A stretch of DNA of 64,000 nucleotides from Motacilla alba alba (taxonomy: Eukaryota > Chordata > Aves > Passeriformes > Motacillidae), in NCBI RefSeq assembly GCF_015832195.1, contig NC_052017.1:79795801-79859800 (forward strand), written 5' to 3'. The translations under genes and the position numbers were made by a program. Position 1 is the first letter of the stretch; each line of letters starts with the position of its first letter. Positions 1 through 13,769 of the stretch are shown one piece after another. The notes under the pieces were generated by a model. That model was not told where the DNA came from and made no database searches. It saw only the letters and a list, made by a program, of their open reading frames with translations.

Positions 1-2399
1 TATGGTGCTCCCAGTTGTGCTAAATATGAGCAATATAAGCTGAATCCTGCAGTCTTTTCTAAGAGGAAATTTCATTTACTTTGTAACATGACTTTGAATG
101 GAGTAAGTGCAGCAATTCAAAGAAACTTCTGTTCTGCTGGAATATTGACCATGAGTTTTGATCGTCAGTGGTTAAGGGGCAATTTTTTAATTTTGGATTA
201 AAAAAAAATAAGAGGATATGAGGATAAAACTGTCCTGTGACTTTTTGTTAGATTACAGTGTAAACTAGTGAGGTTCGAGAATTTGGTGATGATAGTTTGA
301 AGTTCAGCGTTTATTCACAGTACAAGCAGAGTCTGGAGTTTTATCAGTATATTATTCTCCACTTCATGAATCTTGTTTGAGGGGGAGAAAATGTTTAAAA
401 GGCACTGTTGTCAAGTTCACAAAATATGTGCAATGAGAAATACGTGGAGAAAGCATTTTCATCCTGCTTCCATTAAAATGGTCTTGTAGTTTCCCTGTAC
501 CTCTCTTACATGCAACAGCTGAGTCTCTCAGCAAGTTCTCAACAGCTAGAAGCAGTTCAGGGATGGGGTTTTTGTCATACTTTCAGATGAATAAGCTGCT
601 TGATTTAAACAAGAAAATAACATTTTTTGGATAATAATTGTCTAATAATGTATCACTCAAATTGTAAGATGTCAGTGTAACAAGAGAAGTATTTTTCACT
701 GTCAACATCTCTCTAGAGTAAGAATTTTGTTTCAGTTGGGATGTCATGCGTCCTGCTTAAAAATTTTAAACTTCTGGAGAGACATGTTTTAGATTTTCTT
801 GTAAGACCTAAAGATTGAACTCTCAGTGGTAAAAAAAGTAAAGCAAATAAACTTTTAATAGAGCAAGCAAGATTTTCATATGCTGGCATTTGGTTTTGTT
901 TAGAAAATTCAGAAAAAAATAATGGACTTTTGAAATAAAAGCCAGGAAAAAAGAATAAAAGCTAAAATTAATAAATGTAGCTTTTATGTTTTCTGGGAAT
1001 TTAAAGACTGATTGAGTGTTTAGAAAGTTCAGAGGGAAGAGAGATGGCTGTTGTAGTATTGTAAAAAATATGATCTCTGACTTTGTTTCTTTTACGTCAG
1101 GGAAAGAACACTTTGGCAAAGAACATTTTTCTTCCTCATTCTCCCCACACCCATGTAAAATTTAGGCTTTGTAATATTGAATTCTCTTAGGATCCCATTG
1201 AAAAGGAGACTAGTGTGAAGATTTATGTATCTCTCTCAATATGTGCCTGTGATAGTGATAGTGCTGCAACTCTCTTGAGAAGATGCAAGTTGGAATGGAG
1301 GCAGTGAAAAGTGCCTGGAGAATTACTGCCCAGCATCCCCTTTTAATATGCAAACCAAAAGTAAATATATGGATTGGTGCCACTGTTTCTGCACATCTTG
1401 CTAGCATTTAAATGGTCCAGTGGTTTTATTTTGCTGTATGTGTTCAGTTCCAAAAAGCTCATGTTCAATTTGAAATGAGATGTGAAAAGCTGGACTGATG
1501 AAGAACAAGAGAAAGAAAGGCGGGATTAAAAAGAAGAGCAGTTAAATTGTTTAGTTATGCCAAGGATTAAGAATTGGTAGCTTCTTTCTGGACAGGTCTG
1601 CTGTGAAAGCCTGTAGGAAGGATGCCATGTGAAAACTGCAAAAATATTTTTGGAAAATGTGGGCAAATACATGCTCAAGGTTGTTGTTAAATGAGGTTTT
1701 CAAAGACTGCAGCAAAGGGCAGAACTCTGAAGGACCTTGGACATCTAAGAAAACTATGTGGAAAATGTACCCAACTATATTCAACAGTCTCATGATACCA
1801 TCTTGTAAAAATCAAAACTGCTTTGAAAGCTTGATTGCTGGAATGAAAACCCCACATTTTGAAGTAGACTAGCAATTTAACTGCGCAGCTATTAAGTCTA
1901 GTTAACTAACTTGGAAAAAAAAAATCTGTTTTCTTTACTACTCCACACATGGCATTTGCTAATCTTAGCTAATTATATATACATATATTTTTGTGTATTT
2001 ATCTATGTATTTAGTATTAAGTAGGGTTTTTAGCTTGAGCATGTGCTGGCCATGGAATGTTTTGAAAAGAGAAAGCTTTGCAGAGCAACGGATTTTTAGC
2101 AACGACAGGACAGTGGAAGACCTGTGGAAACTTCAGTCTTTCTGTATCTAGAATAAATACAATTTTTATATGTAGTATGTATGCATATGTAGAAGCCATA
2201 ATCCATGTTTTTCTGGCTTGACTCTTTATGCTGACAGCATGTGTGCGTAGGTGGGGAGATGGAGCACAGGAGCAGGGTGTGATTTTTATTCAAAGACATG
2301 TGAGATTACTTTGGTTTATAAGAAACAGTAGGATCAGAACAGTGTGAGTGGAATCTCCCTGGCTGCTGCTGAAATTCCTTGTGTTAATCAAACTGAGAG
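1..2399. other. Intron, no recognised element
   Basis: AT-rich single-copy-looking sequence with frequent stops. A tata/catata tract lies near 1974-2015. The short open frames on both strands have no domain signature. Nothing else is supported. Confidence 0.5.
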
Positions 2400-2622
2400 T
2401 ACGTTCTGCTTAGATATTAGGAAGAAATTATTCGTTGTGATGGGTGGTAAAGCACTTGAACAGTTTGCCAGGAGAAACTGGGGATGCCCCAGCTGTGAAA
2501 GTGTTCAAGGCTGGATGGGATGGGGATTTGAGCAACATGGTGCAGTGAAAGTGGTCATGGAGAAGTGGAACTGAAAGATCTGTTCCAAAACAAACCATTC
2601 AGTGATGCTATGATTCTGTGAC
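2400..2622 (+). mobile_element. CR1 LINE 3' end, 5'-truncated
   Basis: The last part of CR1 ORF2 is still readable on the + strand. LDIRKK is followed by a degraded stretch with GKALEQ and GWGFEQ, equivalent to the conserved C-terminal tail of the CR1 polyprotein. It is followed by a short 3' UTR ending gatgctatgattctgtg, close to the CR1 terminal octamer-type repeat. Several substitutions and the loss of the usual sentence around the stop indicate an old copy. Severe 5' truncation is typical for CR1. It sits alone in the intron and is not expected to be active. Confidence 0.85.
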
Positions 2623-5600
2623 ATGATGATAAGCACTTGGCCTAATGTAGACCCCAGCCTCTCCAGCACTCTTTACATAGAAACCTCACGTTCAAAGGAC
2701 ATGGTGTGTCCTCTGTCGCCTTCACAAAAGATACATGTTCATCGTGTCCTCTGCTTAAGGTAGAATCATTGCCTATATCCTTTATGACCTTCATAGTGGT
2801 CTCTGCAGAGTATCTTCTCTTTTGTCTGAAATTACAAGCTCAGGAGGTGCAAATTTTACGTATGCAAATTCAATTGCAGCAGCTAGTTTTATTTATGCCA
2901 TTAGGATTTCCTTGATTATAAAGTGGAAACTGCAGTATCATTTTATTTCAGGTATTTGTGATGGTTTTCACTGACAGCTCAAGTAACAGTCATGGTCATT
3001 TTCAGTGTTTAAGTTACAGGCAAGTTGCAGAGAATCTCTTTTATTTCCTTGGTTTCAAATACAGAGTTAATATGGATACTTTGTCAAAAAGAAATAAAAA
3101 TAATCTGAGTATTCAAAAATGAACATACATTGCCTGGGTTTCACATTAATGAGTGGCTGTAGTTTAAAACTTTACCTTGGATAGGAACACAGATCCAGTT
3201 CAGTGGTTAACCAGACTGACCCATGCTGCACCAAATTACATCCACAGGCATATTATATGAAGAACCAGAATAGGTGACAAGGTAGTGTAATCCTGAAGTG
3301 ACAAGAGTTCTGACCTGGTTTGTGTCAGCTGGTATGTCTAGGAAAGGCTGGTGTCTTACTAGGGGTGTGATATTTGGAAGCTTTCCCCCAGTAGAGCCGA
3401 TCTGTGAGACTGAAGTTCTCTATCTTTGTTTCATGACTAAGTTTATGATGGAAAGAAGCTTTAAAATTCAAAAGAGGTGAAGGAATAAGCAGGATTTGTG
3501 GAAGTCCTAGCTAATTTGCTTGCTAGGAGATGGTGCTCTTCCTGGAAGATGCATGACTGAGACCTGGATTTGCTAAACTTTAAAGAGTACTAGTACTATT
3601 TAAGGGTATTCATTTTTATAGAGTAATAATAATATTCATATTAAATAAGTATATGTATTTACATATAAGTAAAGTATTTGCATATTTCACATATATGTGA
3701 CCAAATTCTTTTTTAAAAAAAGATAAGTTTGCCATTTAGGACAACAAAGTTGTTTGTTTTCAAATGAGATTTAATTATTGGCTGATGTGGTACTGTTTAT
3801 TTGTTTGGTTGTTTGCTTTTTATTAAAAATTTTGTAAGAACATTTATCCCTGAATAATGTTTTAATTTTAATTTTTAGACTCAAAATTGCATTTGCTGAA
3901 GACCTGTAAAATAATTTAAAAGGATTATATGTTACATTTAATAAGATGATGCTTCCATCTTTTGGGTAGGAAGCAGATTCTCTATGCCCTTAATAGAGAT
4001 TTATGTTTAATAGCCTATTGCATAGGACTGGTCTCCATGGAGCCTCAAGAAATTAGGGAAAGTAATAAATTGTCAGAGTTTTTTGGGGTTTTTGTTTGGT
4101 TGTTTGTTTTTTTTTATCGATGGGGAATCTCAGAAACATTGCAAGAATACAAATCTAGTTAGAGTCAAGTGAAAATTCCCCCTCATGTCTTACCTCACTT
4201 CCAAACCAAACACTTGAGTCTCTGAAGTCCTTAGAATAGGTACTTTCTTTCTTTTCCTGTTCTCTTATTTGACACTTCAACTAGACAAAGCTGAGTGATT
4301 TTTCAACAAGTAGCTAAAAATAGGTAGGAGAGTGGCAGATATAAAACTAGTATGAATTAAAATGATCAGAAGATTTACATGGATGTGTTTCTTCTAAATT
4401 TGTCAAAGGGTGAAGCAGAAAAACTTTTTAAGACCTACAGTAAAGTAGACTGGCTTGAGAACTCCAAGAGCAATATCCTAGTTGCGAATTTGTTTCCTGC
4501 TTATTTTGATCCTAGGAGGCATTTCTGGCTCCCGGACTTCCAAACCTTCACATTTGAAGTATGACGTGTTAGATATCATTCAGGATTTCCTCTCTTAATG
4601 CCTTTGGGAACTGTAGCATGCATGTGTCCTGTCAAGTAACACTCCTTTGGAATGGCAGTTGGTCTCTTCCTTTATTTCTCCTTTTTTTAAAAATAATTTT
4701 TAGAGCCTCTGGTGATGTGCTGTGAGCCAGGGTGTGCAGCCATCTAATCTCATGTGGGTTTTGATTCTGAAGTGGTCCCTGTTGCAAGTGAGAATTTCTG
4801 TTTCATGCACACACCTTTTTTTTCCCCTCACGGAGCAGGATGCTGGGCAATTTTTTATTGGGATAACTACTAACTTCTCTGCTGGAAGAGGAAGAATTCA
4901 GAGCAGAATTTTATTATGGTTGCAGAAAGTGTGAGTAGCTGAGAGAGTGGAGCTGAGCTCTTATTTGTTTACATGCTAAGAAGGGTAGAAGAGACAGTGT
5001 GGTGATACTTCAGCTGTGAAATGTAAGTAAGACTTTAATGCCTCATCATTCAGAATAGCTCATAGGGCAAATTACAACTTAAATTTGGTGGTGGAAGAGA
5101 CACATACTCGCTGAGGGGCTTATTCCTTGCTGTACTGTACACAGTATGCCTAGGCTATATCAATTTGACTTATTGTTGTTTAGTGTTTGGATTGTCATTA
5201 TTGGCAGGTCTCTAGCTGGTGGTGTCTGATGTTTTTAATAACAGGTGTAATAAGCACAGTCATACTGGTTGGAGTTGGTAGAAGAAGCTCTGAGGGCTGA
5301 TAGAAAGCTACTGCTGAGAAATTTTATATTAATTAGTTAATGGTAGGAGCCTTTTGTTTATGTCAGACATCCAGAAACAACACTGGAAACCAGGTCTGGA
5401 TTTCATTTTTCAAAGTTACTGGACGTGTGTTGTATAATTGAAAAACTTATCCTCTTGGTTTTCGAGCTTGTTGGAGGCACACAGAGGAGGGTGCCTTTTT
5501 TGCCTTCCTCCATGCCCATCTCCTCCACAAGTTGTAGTTAGACTGCAGCAGTGCAATTTATGGTGTGCCATATGGAATGCCATATGAGGAGGGAAGCAAG

Positions 5601-8600
5601 GATCAAGAATCTTCTGTCGTGGATGGCTAATGAATATTTTCAGAATTAAGGCTGACCTGAAAGCTGTGACTTGTTGCAGTTACTTGCAGGTTATACCAAT
5701 GGCCTCAGTAATTCTGCAGCAAGAAAATAAAAACAAGGGATGAAGCCTACCTTTTCCCACAGAAAAGGCTGAGGGGTCTGAAGGTTCTCATTCCAACAGA
5801 TTAGTAGAGTTGAAGATGATATGAACCTGTGAAGTACTAAAATACAGCATTACTAAATGTTTGCTGGTTTAAAGTTATTTTAATATGTTTTTATGTGAAT
5901 CGTCTTTGTGCCTTCATTCTGAATTCAAAAAACAATTTAAATAGTCTAAATGGTTTTTTAGACAAAATTCATTTTTTTCTGTATTTTACCTTTTTATTTT
6001 TATGAGGTTGAAGAAGCATATAGATGCCTTCAGAAAGGAAAGTTCCTCTCTTGAGCTTTTTATCAATAAAGGAGGCATAAAATTAGTTTCAGTCTTTGCC
6101 TTCTAAGATACAAAGTTATGCTTTCAAGTACATGAATTAAGTTTTTGTTTAATAGAATTTGAGTGGAGGGAGTATCAGAGGAGTATCTGGAGTATGAAAT
6201 ACTGAGAGGAGGAAATTTTTCAATGCACTCACATGAAACGGCTTTCTTCATTTTATTTACAAAATTTACCTTTTTTTGTTTGGACACTTGGTATTAACTA
6301 ATCTCTAACAGAAGGTGTAGTGTCTGATTCACAATAGATGTTCTAAAATACACTGTTTGCAACCCCTCTTTAAGCTTTAAGTGTTGAAGGTGATGCCTTG
6401 TCTCTAAAGGTGTTTGTACAGTACTGTTAGTTTTACACGGGCAGCATAAATAATGTATTGTGAACCTGAGCCAGGCAGCCTGAGTGTTGGTAACAATGCG
6501 CAGAACCAAGATCGCTCTGCAAAGCGATCCAAAAAAATACGGCTATCAGTTGCTATCTCACTGGGTAGGTGAGGTAGCTGTAACTGAAAGCTAGTTTGAA
6601 TTGTCAGCATAAACTCTGTCTAGCTTGTACATACACTGAAGTTACTGAATTCTCCAACAAAAATTGTCACAGGTAGTCAAGAAAATCTGTTTGTTGATGT
6701 GAACAAAAGATACCCGTCTCTGGGATTTCCAGAGGACAGTATTCGAATGCATGACAGTGTTTGCAGAGTACATTATTTCTAGCTTGGGTTGGTTCTGAGT
6801 CTGCAAATTTTATTCACCTTACTGTCCACTGTCATCTTCAGGAGAAGGCAGATTGTCCTAAGGGAGATGATACATGTGTAGCTGCTTGTGTGTCACAGAA
6901 ACAGGCTTAATCTCTTAAAGTCCAATAAAAGGTGTGATGGATAGTAGTTACACAGAAGGAAAAGTGGGAATAAAAAAGGCATGGGACATCCCTTATCTTT
7001 CATTTACACTTTCTAGTACAGAACTCAGCCTGTGTCATGTCACAGGATGGCTGTCACAGTGGCTGTGCAGCTCCAGCCTATATTGGTCCAGTTTGGCTTG
7101 TGGAAACAGTCATGATTTAGTATTTAATAGTTCTTTTTCAGGTATTTTCCTGTTTCAGCCTTACCCATGAAGCAAAATGCTGCTTTTCTCAGTTATAAAC
7201 ACTAACTTTGGACACAGATTGTAGTTTCGTTTTCCACTACTTTGAGAGAAGTCAGGTTTTTTACACGATCCCTTTCATTGTTCTTGGTATTTGTTCTACA
7301 GTCATGCATGCAAAGCTGTGATCCATATTTATTGTATTGCCACCAGTTGCTTCAGGCCCAGAGTATTTACCTACTCTCCTTAATCCCCCTAGCTGCTAAT
7401 TGAAATAATCCTTGGAAATTTCTTGAGGTACTATTATCCTAATTCATTCTAACAGGTAGTAAGTAATATTATTTTATGCTTCTGGTTCATGTGCAGAACT
7501 CATCCTGTACCTGTGCACATAGTGTTTAGAGAAGTGGGATAAGGGGTTGACTTGGAGTATTTTGTTCAGGGTTTATTTTCAATGGCTGAACATACCTTCT
7601 TAAACGTTTTTTCTTAGGGGATTTTTGTGTTTGTTTGGGTTTTTGGAGTTTTTAGATTACTTGACAGAGTTTGATTATCAGCTGTGTGTGCTTTGCTTTA
7701 TGGTGACTGAACGCCTGCTTTATGTCTCCATAAAGGTCTGGGAGTAAGAATACCATCTTTTTTACAACTAAGTTGTGAGTAGCCTTCCAAATTGTAGTTG
7801 CATTGTTCAGCAATGTGTGATCATAGGATCATTTGGTGAAAAAGCAACTGCAATGCATATGAAATCTTGTTGCTCAGTTTCCACAAAAAACGTCTTGGGT
7901 TCATTATATACCTCTCATTTTGGCCAGAGGTTAAATGTAGACATGCAGGTACTGTATTACTACTAAAAAAAAAAAAATCTAAACATAAGAAGGCTGAACA
8001 CTGTGATTTGAATTTAAAAAGAAATAAAAACAAACTGCAACCTAAACTAGCAGTTTTAGGTTTTTTTGCTGTTACATGCTTGAAAACAGTTTCTGTAAAC
8101 AGGGGAATATCATCTCATTTGAAAAGTAGACATCATGGCACTTACGAATTTGTCATATAGCACTTTGGAAGATATCCATGAGAGCTGTACTATGCTAATT
8201 TTTACTGCTGCCCATATCTCTCCATACATTAAAAAAGATTACCTAGACTTTGAGATGAAAAAAAGTGTTGCTATACTTTTTCAGATGCATAATTAACGTC
8301 ATATTATTAAACTGGAAATCCTCTGGGATTCTAGAGCTTATCTTGAAGAACAGTTCCTTGGTGGTCATCTGGGCTTTTAGATGATAAAACAATGTACTTA
8401 TTTTTATTAATACTGTGATATTCTAGACTGCAGTGCAAGATCTGTATTAAAATCAACTTCCCTAGGGGGGGCTTCCCCATCATGGTTTTTTACACCCTCC
8501 TACTACAATATTTTTTTGTGCTTTGCTCACAGACTTCACTTACATAAAATCCAAAAGGGAGACAGCTTGTGTCAATTCAGAGCATTTCTTACCTTATATA

Positions 8601-10514
8601 GGTTAAAGTAGTTTATAAACTTCAAAAACATCAGTTATTTTTATCACACTGTACAACCTGGAAAGTGTTTTTTAGATTGATATTGCTTATGAAGCTTGTT
8701 AGCTTGTGGCCTCCTCTTTCGTTATTACAAGATGTTGCTAGAAAATCCTTTTAAAGTTACTTCAGTTTTTCTAATATGTCATTTATTTCTAGACTGCCTA
8801 TCTTGATTTCATCATTCAGTATCAATGAAAACAATACTCTTTAGGCCAAACATTCTTGAGGGTGTTTTTATCCCTAAAATTGTAACTATCCTTTAGTTAG
8901 ATTTAGCCAGGTAAAATATAAGAGTAGAATAATGGCATAACATACTTTGTTCAAAGTCCAAAACAGTCCTTGTCCTAGACAGTTCAGCTGCAGCCAGGAA
9001 TGCCACTGCCACTAAAGAAAAAAGTCTGGTCAGGAAATGCTGGATGGTGCAACTTGTTGAAGCCTAGGTTTGTTAAAGGCTATTAAAAATGAAGAAAAAT
9101 TAAAGAAATTAGTGCTTCAAAGCATTTTCTTTATGTCTGTTGTTTCTTTTCAGTTCATGGAAACAGAGATAGTTGAACTAGATAACACAGTTTTTATACA
9201 AAGGCAGATGCTTCTCTACTTTTGTAGCTGAGTGGAAGAAGGATATTACTGATTAAAAAGAAAATTAGGTAGCAGTACAGGAGATGAGCCTGTCCTTGCA
9301 GGCTGAAACAAGGTCTGGAACAAGGTCACATCATCAGCTACCTTAAGGTGGCTAAATGCCCACCCTTAATTTGAGAGGTAACTGTTCTTCAAAGGAGACT
9401 CCTCAATGGTGGTGTGTTAGCTGATTTTCTGCTCTGAAGTCACCATGCTTTTTTATTTATTAATACCACTATTAAGCATTCAAGGGACATATATGTATTT
9501 TTGCCCTCCTCTCAGATTCCTGTTGACTTTGATGTGAGATTTTAAATGAGGTCTGTAATCTCATAGCTTTCTGAAAGAGCAAGCAATGAAACTTCAGAAT
9601 TGTGATTCTAGGTTAGCTCAAAGGGCTTTTGAGTCCTGTATCTCCTCTGACCGAGGTCAGCGCCCAGGGTAGAGGACAGAACAAGCCTGCTGTTATTATG
9701 CAAAATGTTTTTGCATCTATATTGTGTTCAAGGAGCTTTTCAACTTACATGCACCTTCTTTGAAGATCTCTTGGGAAACTTGCACTTGATATTTTAATTC
9801 AACGTCTATCAGTTCTTGTACTGAACATAGCTTTAAAAAGGAGATCCATATTCCTTTTCTCCATGGCAGTCATAATTGTGTAGATCTCTGCCACACGTCC
9901 TTTAACTCATTTCTTTTATAGGTTGAAGCATTCTCTGTGTACCTAGAAGTATATATTATGGAAGCTGCTCATTAATTATTAGTGTTCCCTTACAATCGTC
10001 TCTATTTTCATTAATATTTCATTAATTTTTACTTAAATATTTTTGCAAGAGGGACATTAGAACCAGGCATTCAAGGTGTGTACCACAGATATGCAAGTAA
10101 AGATAATGACAATGGTGCCTTTGTCTTACATTGTTTTCCTAATCACATATTGATTTCACAGATGTTTCACAGTATGATGCTGATACTTTCCTAGAACTGT
10201 TACAATCCAAGTTTTTTTCATTTTTGGAAAAACAGTGCATTCTTTGGCTTCTCCACAAGCTTCCAGTGACTCATGTGGTTGTATGTACTCAATTAATTCA
10301 GTTTTTAAAAATAGTTTCTAAAAATTTGGCCAGGTTTTTACAGGCCTGTAGTTTCCCAAATATTCCCTGCAACTTCCTTCTTTTTTAATTAGCATTCCTC
10401 TGTCTGCCCCCTCCCCCCAATTACTTAATATACATATAATTTTAAGCAGGAGGTTGCATAGTTTAGCTAGAGGTTCTCTTATTTCATTCTTGCATTTCTT
10501 TCATTGTGCATGCC
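2623..10514. other. Intron, mostly unremarkable
   Basis: No mobile element or exon was recognised. A strongly AT-rich portion lies at about 3600-3720 (cattttta..., catatatgtg), and an A run of 13 sits at about 7965-7977. A tttgg/tttgt-rich patch is near 4080-4120. All frames are short. Confidence 0.5.
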
Positions 10515-11990
10515 ATCATAGAATTGTTTGAGTTGGAAGGGACCTTTAAAGGCCATCTAGTCTACCTCCCCTGCAATAGGCAGGGATCTTCAACTAGACC
10601 AGGTAGTTCAGAGTCCCATGCAACCTGACCTTGAATGTTTCCAGGGATGGGGCATCTACCTGGGCAGCCTGTTCCAGTGTTTCACCATCCTCATCGTAAA
10701 AATGTCTTCCTTTCATCTTGTCTCAGACTACCCTCCTTCAGTTTAAATCAATTCCCCTTAAGTACTGAAAGACCACAATAAGAGGTCCTCAACTCCAGCT
10801 CTCTCAGCATTTCTGTATAGAAGTGATGCAGTCCTCTATTCATTTCTGTGTCCCTTGTCTGGACTACTCCAACAGTTCCATGTCCTTTCTGTCCTCTGAG
10901 ACCCCAGAGCTGGATGCAGCACTGCAGGGGTGTCTCACCAGAGCAGAGCAGAGGAGCAGAATCCCCTCCCTCACCCTGCTGTCCGTCCACTCTGCTTTGG
11001 ATGGAGCCCAGGACACAGTTGGCTTTCTGGGCTGGGAGTGCATGTTGCTGGCTCATGTCCAGCCTTTTTTCCAGCAGGATCCCCAAGTCCATCTTGGCAG
11101 GGCTGCTCTTAATCCGTTCATCCTCTAGTCAGTATCAATACTGGCCCCAATCAATACTATCAATACTGACCCCAACTTAGGGTCAGCACCTCTTGCACTT
11201 GGTATTGTTAAACCTCATGAGGTTCCCATGGGAACACTATTCAAGGCTGTCTAGGTCCCTCTGGATGGCATTCTGTCCTTCAGGAGTGCCAGCTGTACCA
11301 CCGAGCTTGGTGTCATCTGCAAACTTGCTGAAGGTGTAGTTGATTCCATTGTCTGTGTCATTCATGAAGATATTGATTGGGACTGGTCTCAAGATGGACC
11401 CCTGAAGGACACCACTCATCATCAGTCTCCATCTGGACAGCAGGATCTTGACTGCTACCATACAGAAGCTACCAACCTTCCAGCTCATTCTTCATCCACT
11501 GAACAGTCCATTGATCAAATCCGTATCTCTCTAACTTAGAGAAAAGGATGTTGTGGTGGACCATGTCAAAGGCCTTACAGCAGTCCAGATAAATGACATC
11601 TGGAGCCCTTCCCTTGTCTATTAAGGTAGTCGCTCCATTATAAAAGGCCATTAGATTGGTCAGGTAGGTCTTGCCCTTGGCGAAGCCACGCTGGTTTTAT
11701 CAAATCACCTCTCCGTCTTCAATTTGCTTTAGCATAGCTTCTAGGAGGTTCTGTTCCATGATTTTTTCCAGACACAGAAGTGCGACTGACAGTTAAGTAG
11801 TTCCCAAGGGCCTCCTTTCTACTCTTTTTTTTTTTTAATGGGTGTCATATTTCTCTTTTTCCAGTCAGCTGGGACTTCATCTGACTGCCATGACTCCTCA
11901 GACATCACAGAGACTGGCTGAGAAACATCAGCCAATTCCTTCACATACTTCTCAGGGGTGTTTTCAGATTTTGATATGTACTTGAAAAAA
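10515..11990 (-). mobile_element. CR1 LINE, 5'-truncated, antisense to the host gene
   Basis: On the + strand this starts atcatagaattg, the reverse complement of the CR1 3' terminus, and runs into the 3' UTR and the end of ORF2. Reverse-strand frames give reverse-transcriptase pieces. Around 11819-12001 there is EYVKELADV, then EVPADWKKRNMTPI. Around 11469-11651 there is [17 protein letters not shown]. Around 11237-11488 there is the catalytic-core FADDTKLGG with SGVLQGS upstream. The pieces are in order but split between frames, so the enzyme is broken. A run of T at about 11825 interrupts the element. The right edge is where similarity fades and is approximate. This is the longest recognisable CR1 in the window. 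Confidence 0.93.
11237..11651 (-). pseudogene. CR1 ORF2 reverse-transcriptase remnant
   Basis: Two overlapping minus-strand frames carry the central palm domain of the CR1 reverse transcriptase. The first has the YLDCCKAFD motif, whose aspartates coordinate metal in intact enzymes. The second has the FADD box. A frame change between them at about 11470-11490 separates the two catalytic motifs, so no functional enzyme can be made. The apparent Met starts have no significance; CR1 ORF2 is normally several times longer. Confidence 0.85.
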
Positions 11991-13769
11991 ACATTTAGCA
12001 TTGGATTTTACATGTGTGAAGGTACTTCCTTGGCTACTGATTTGGCCATTCCTTTGACCTACCTAATTTTCAACATTTCACCTGTTATTTTATGTGTCAT
12101 GTGCGAAGGGGAGATCTTCTCAAGTCCTTTGTGTTTGATCAGTCTGTAAGCACCCCAGGAAAGCCAAGATCCTTGTGCCTGACCTGTCTGTCAGCATGGC
12201 ATTATGGGGCACACTGAACAGTCCCACTGGGTCAGAGGGTGGGTCAAATGTCTTGTTCAGGGACACACATCAACAGCATAAAAGAAACTCTCTCCACAGC
12301 TGAGTATCTTGCCTGTTATTGGCCGCTGCTGGCACCCTTGAAGGAGTCACACCAACAGTTTACAGAATACCACTCTATATAATAGCAAATTGTGACAGCT
12401 TAAGGTTTGAAGATTGACGGTGGTAATACCTGGCTGCAAAAACTTACTCAAAGCAATATACAGATAAGCTCTAGTTCTTGACAAAAACTATCTCAAGGTG
12501 CTCAATCTCGAGTGCACATAGGATGGAGTCTTCCCTAACTTCTCTCCATTCTCAAATTACTTTCCTACTATTATTTTGTGTTTTAAGTGGAGCTTGAATG
12601 ACTCCAGTCATATGTGATTTTGTCACTGATTGGTGTAAATTCTAAGGCATAGTCAATGAAATATAGAACACATGCTCTGTAATGGTGGTACTTTGGAGGC
12701 AGATAGCTTGAGATGGGTTATTACATTTGGGATCAGGCCATGGTTGCTGTTTCAACAGCAATACATTTTTTTGCTCCCATGCTTGTCAGCTGCTATGTGA
12801 ATTATCAGCTAAAAGGTACCACCAAGTTCCTTCCATTGCCAGGATTTCCACAGAGCCTGGCCATGGTGTCTCTGCTCCACTCCACCCTTCATTCTGTTCC
12901 CTGTGGCATGTACTGTGTGCAGGAAGTCAGGCATGCTGACTGCATCCATCCAGGGAGTGGAAACTGCATTTCACCCTATAATGTCTGTATTGTTATAACC
13001 TCTGTTAGAATGTGAATATAACTTCCCAGGTTGTTTTTTTTTTCTAATTTACCCTGAGTCATTTTCCCATATCATGATACTTTAGTTTCCTCATTTAAGC
13101 ACAATCCCAAGTTTTCTGAAAACTTTTTTCTTAATCTCCAGTTATGCCCTTTTTGCTGCTCTTTAGCCACGGTAACGTCTTTTTAGAGTTTATTCATTTT
13201 TCTCAGATTTCAGTATAGTGTACTAAATATTGCTAAATCTTCACTGATGGTAGAGAGACCATTTAGCTGCTCTTCCTAATTTACTTTTAGCAAGCTGCTT
13301 CATTCCAATGTGGTTTCTCTCCTTGAAATCAAAGACAACTGTAGTGCTTTCTTTGGGGTTTTGCTCCAACAAAGATGTTTTATCTGTGTATTCTTTATGA
13401 TTTCTTGGGCTGGTTTATTTATTGCAATGTTGGGAACTAGATCTTTGCACAAGTGAGGACCAACACAGGCATTACATTCCTTGCATGGATTAGCAAAGAT
13501 TAGAGCTCTTCCATGCAATAACTATGCAAATGTCTAAAAACTAACTAGGAACAGTGGATTTATTTGGGGTGAGTATTCACCACACAGAATACCCAATGAC
13601 ATCAGAAATACTAATTTATTTTTAAGATTAGATATTTTTAAAATTAATGTACTCATGGGGTTAATTAAATGGAACTGTAAAGTGAATGTCTTGTGTAGTG
13701 AGTTTTTCTGGTAGAAGTTAATGGCCATGTGAAAGAAAAGATGATTAGAAACAGTAACTTTAGGTTTAC
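11991..13769. other. Intron between two CR1 copies
   Basis: The part next to the CR1 (to about 12400) is less AT-rich and may contain further unrecognisable CR1 sequence. The frame at 12713-13015 (100 codons) has no recognised domain. The remainder is ordinary AT-rich intron. Confidence 0.45.

Noticed and set aside
10748..11180. Frames of 100-114 codons on both strands
   Set aside because: They lie in the 3' ORF2/UTR part of the CR1 copy and reflect its higher GC content.
11237..12001. Minus-strand frames as host genes
   Set aside because: They are pieces of a broken CR1 reverse transcriptase, in order but out of frame.
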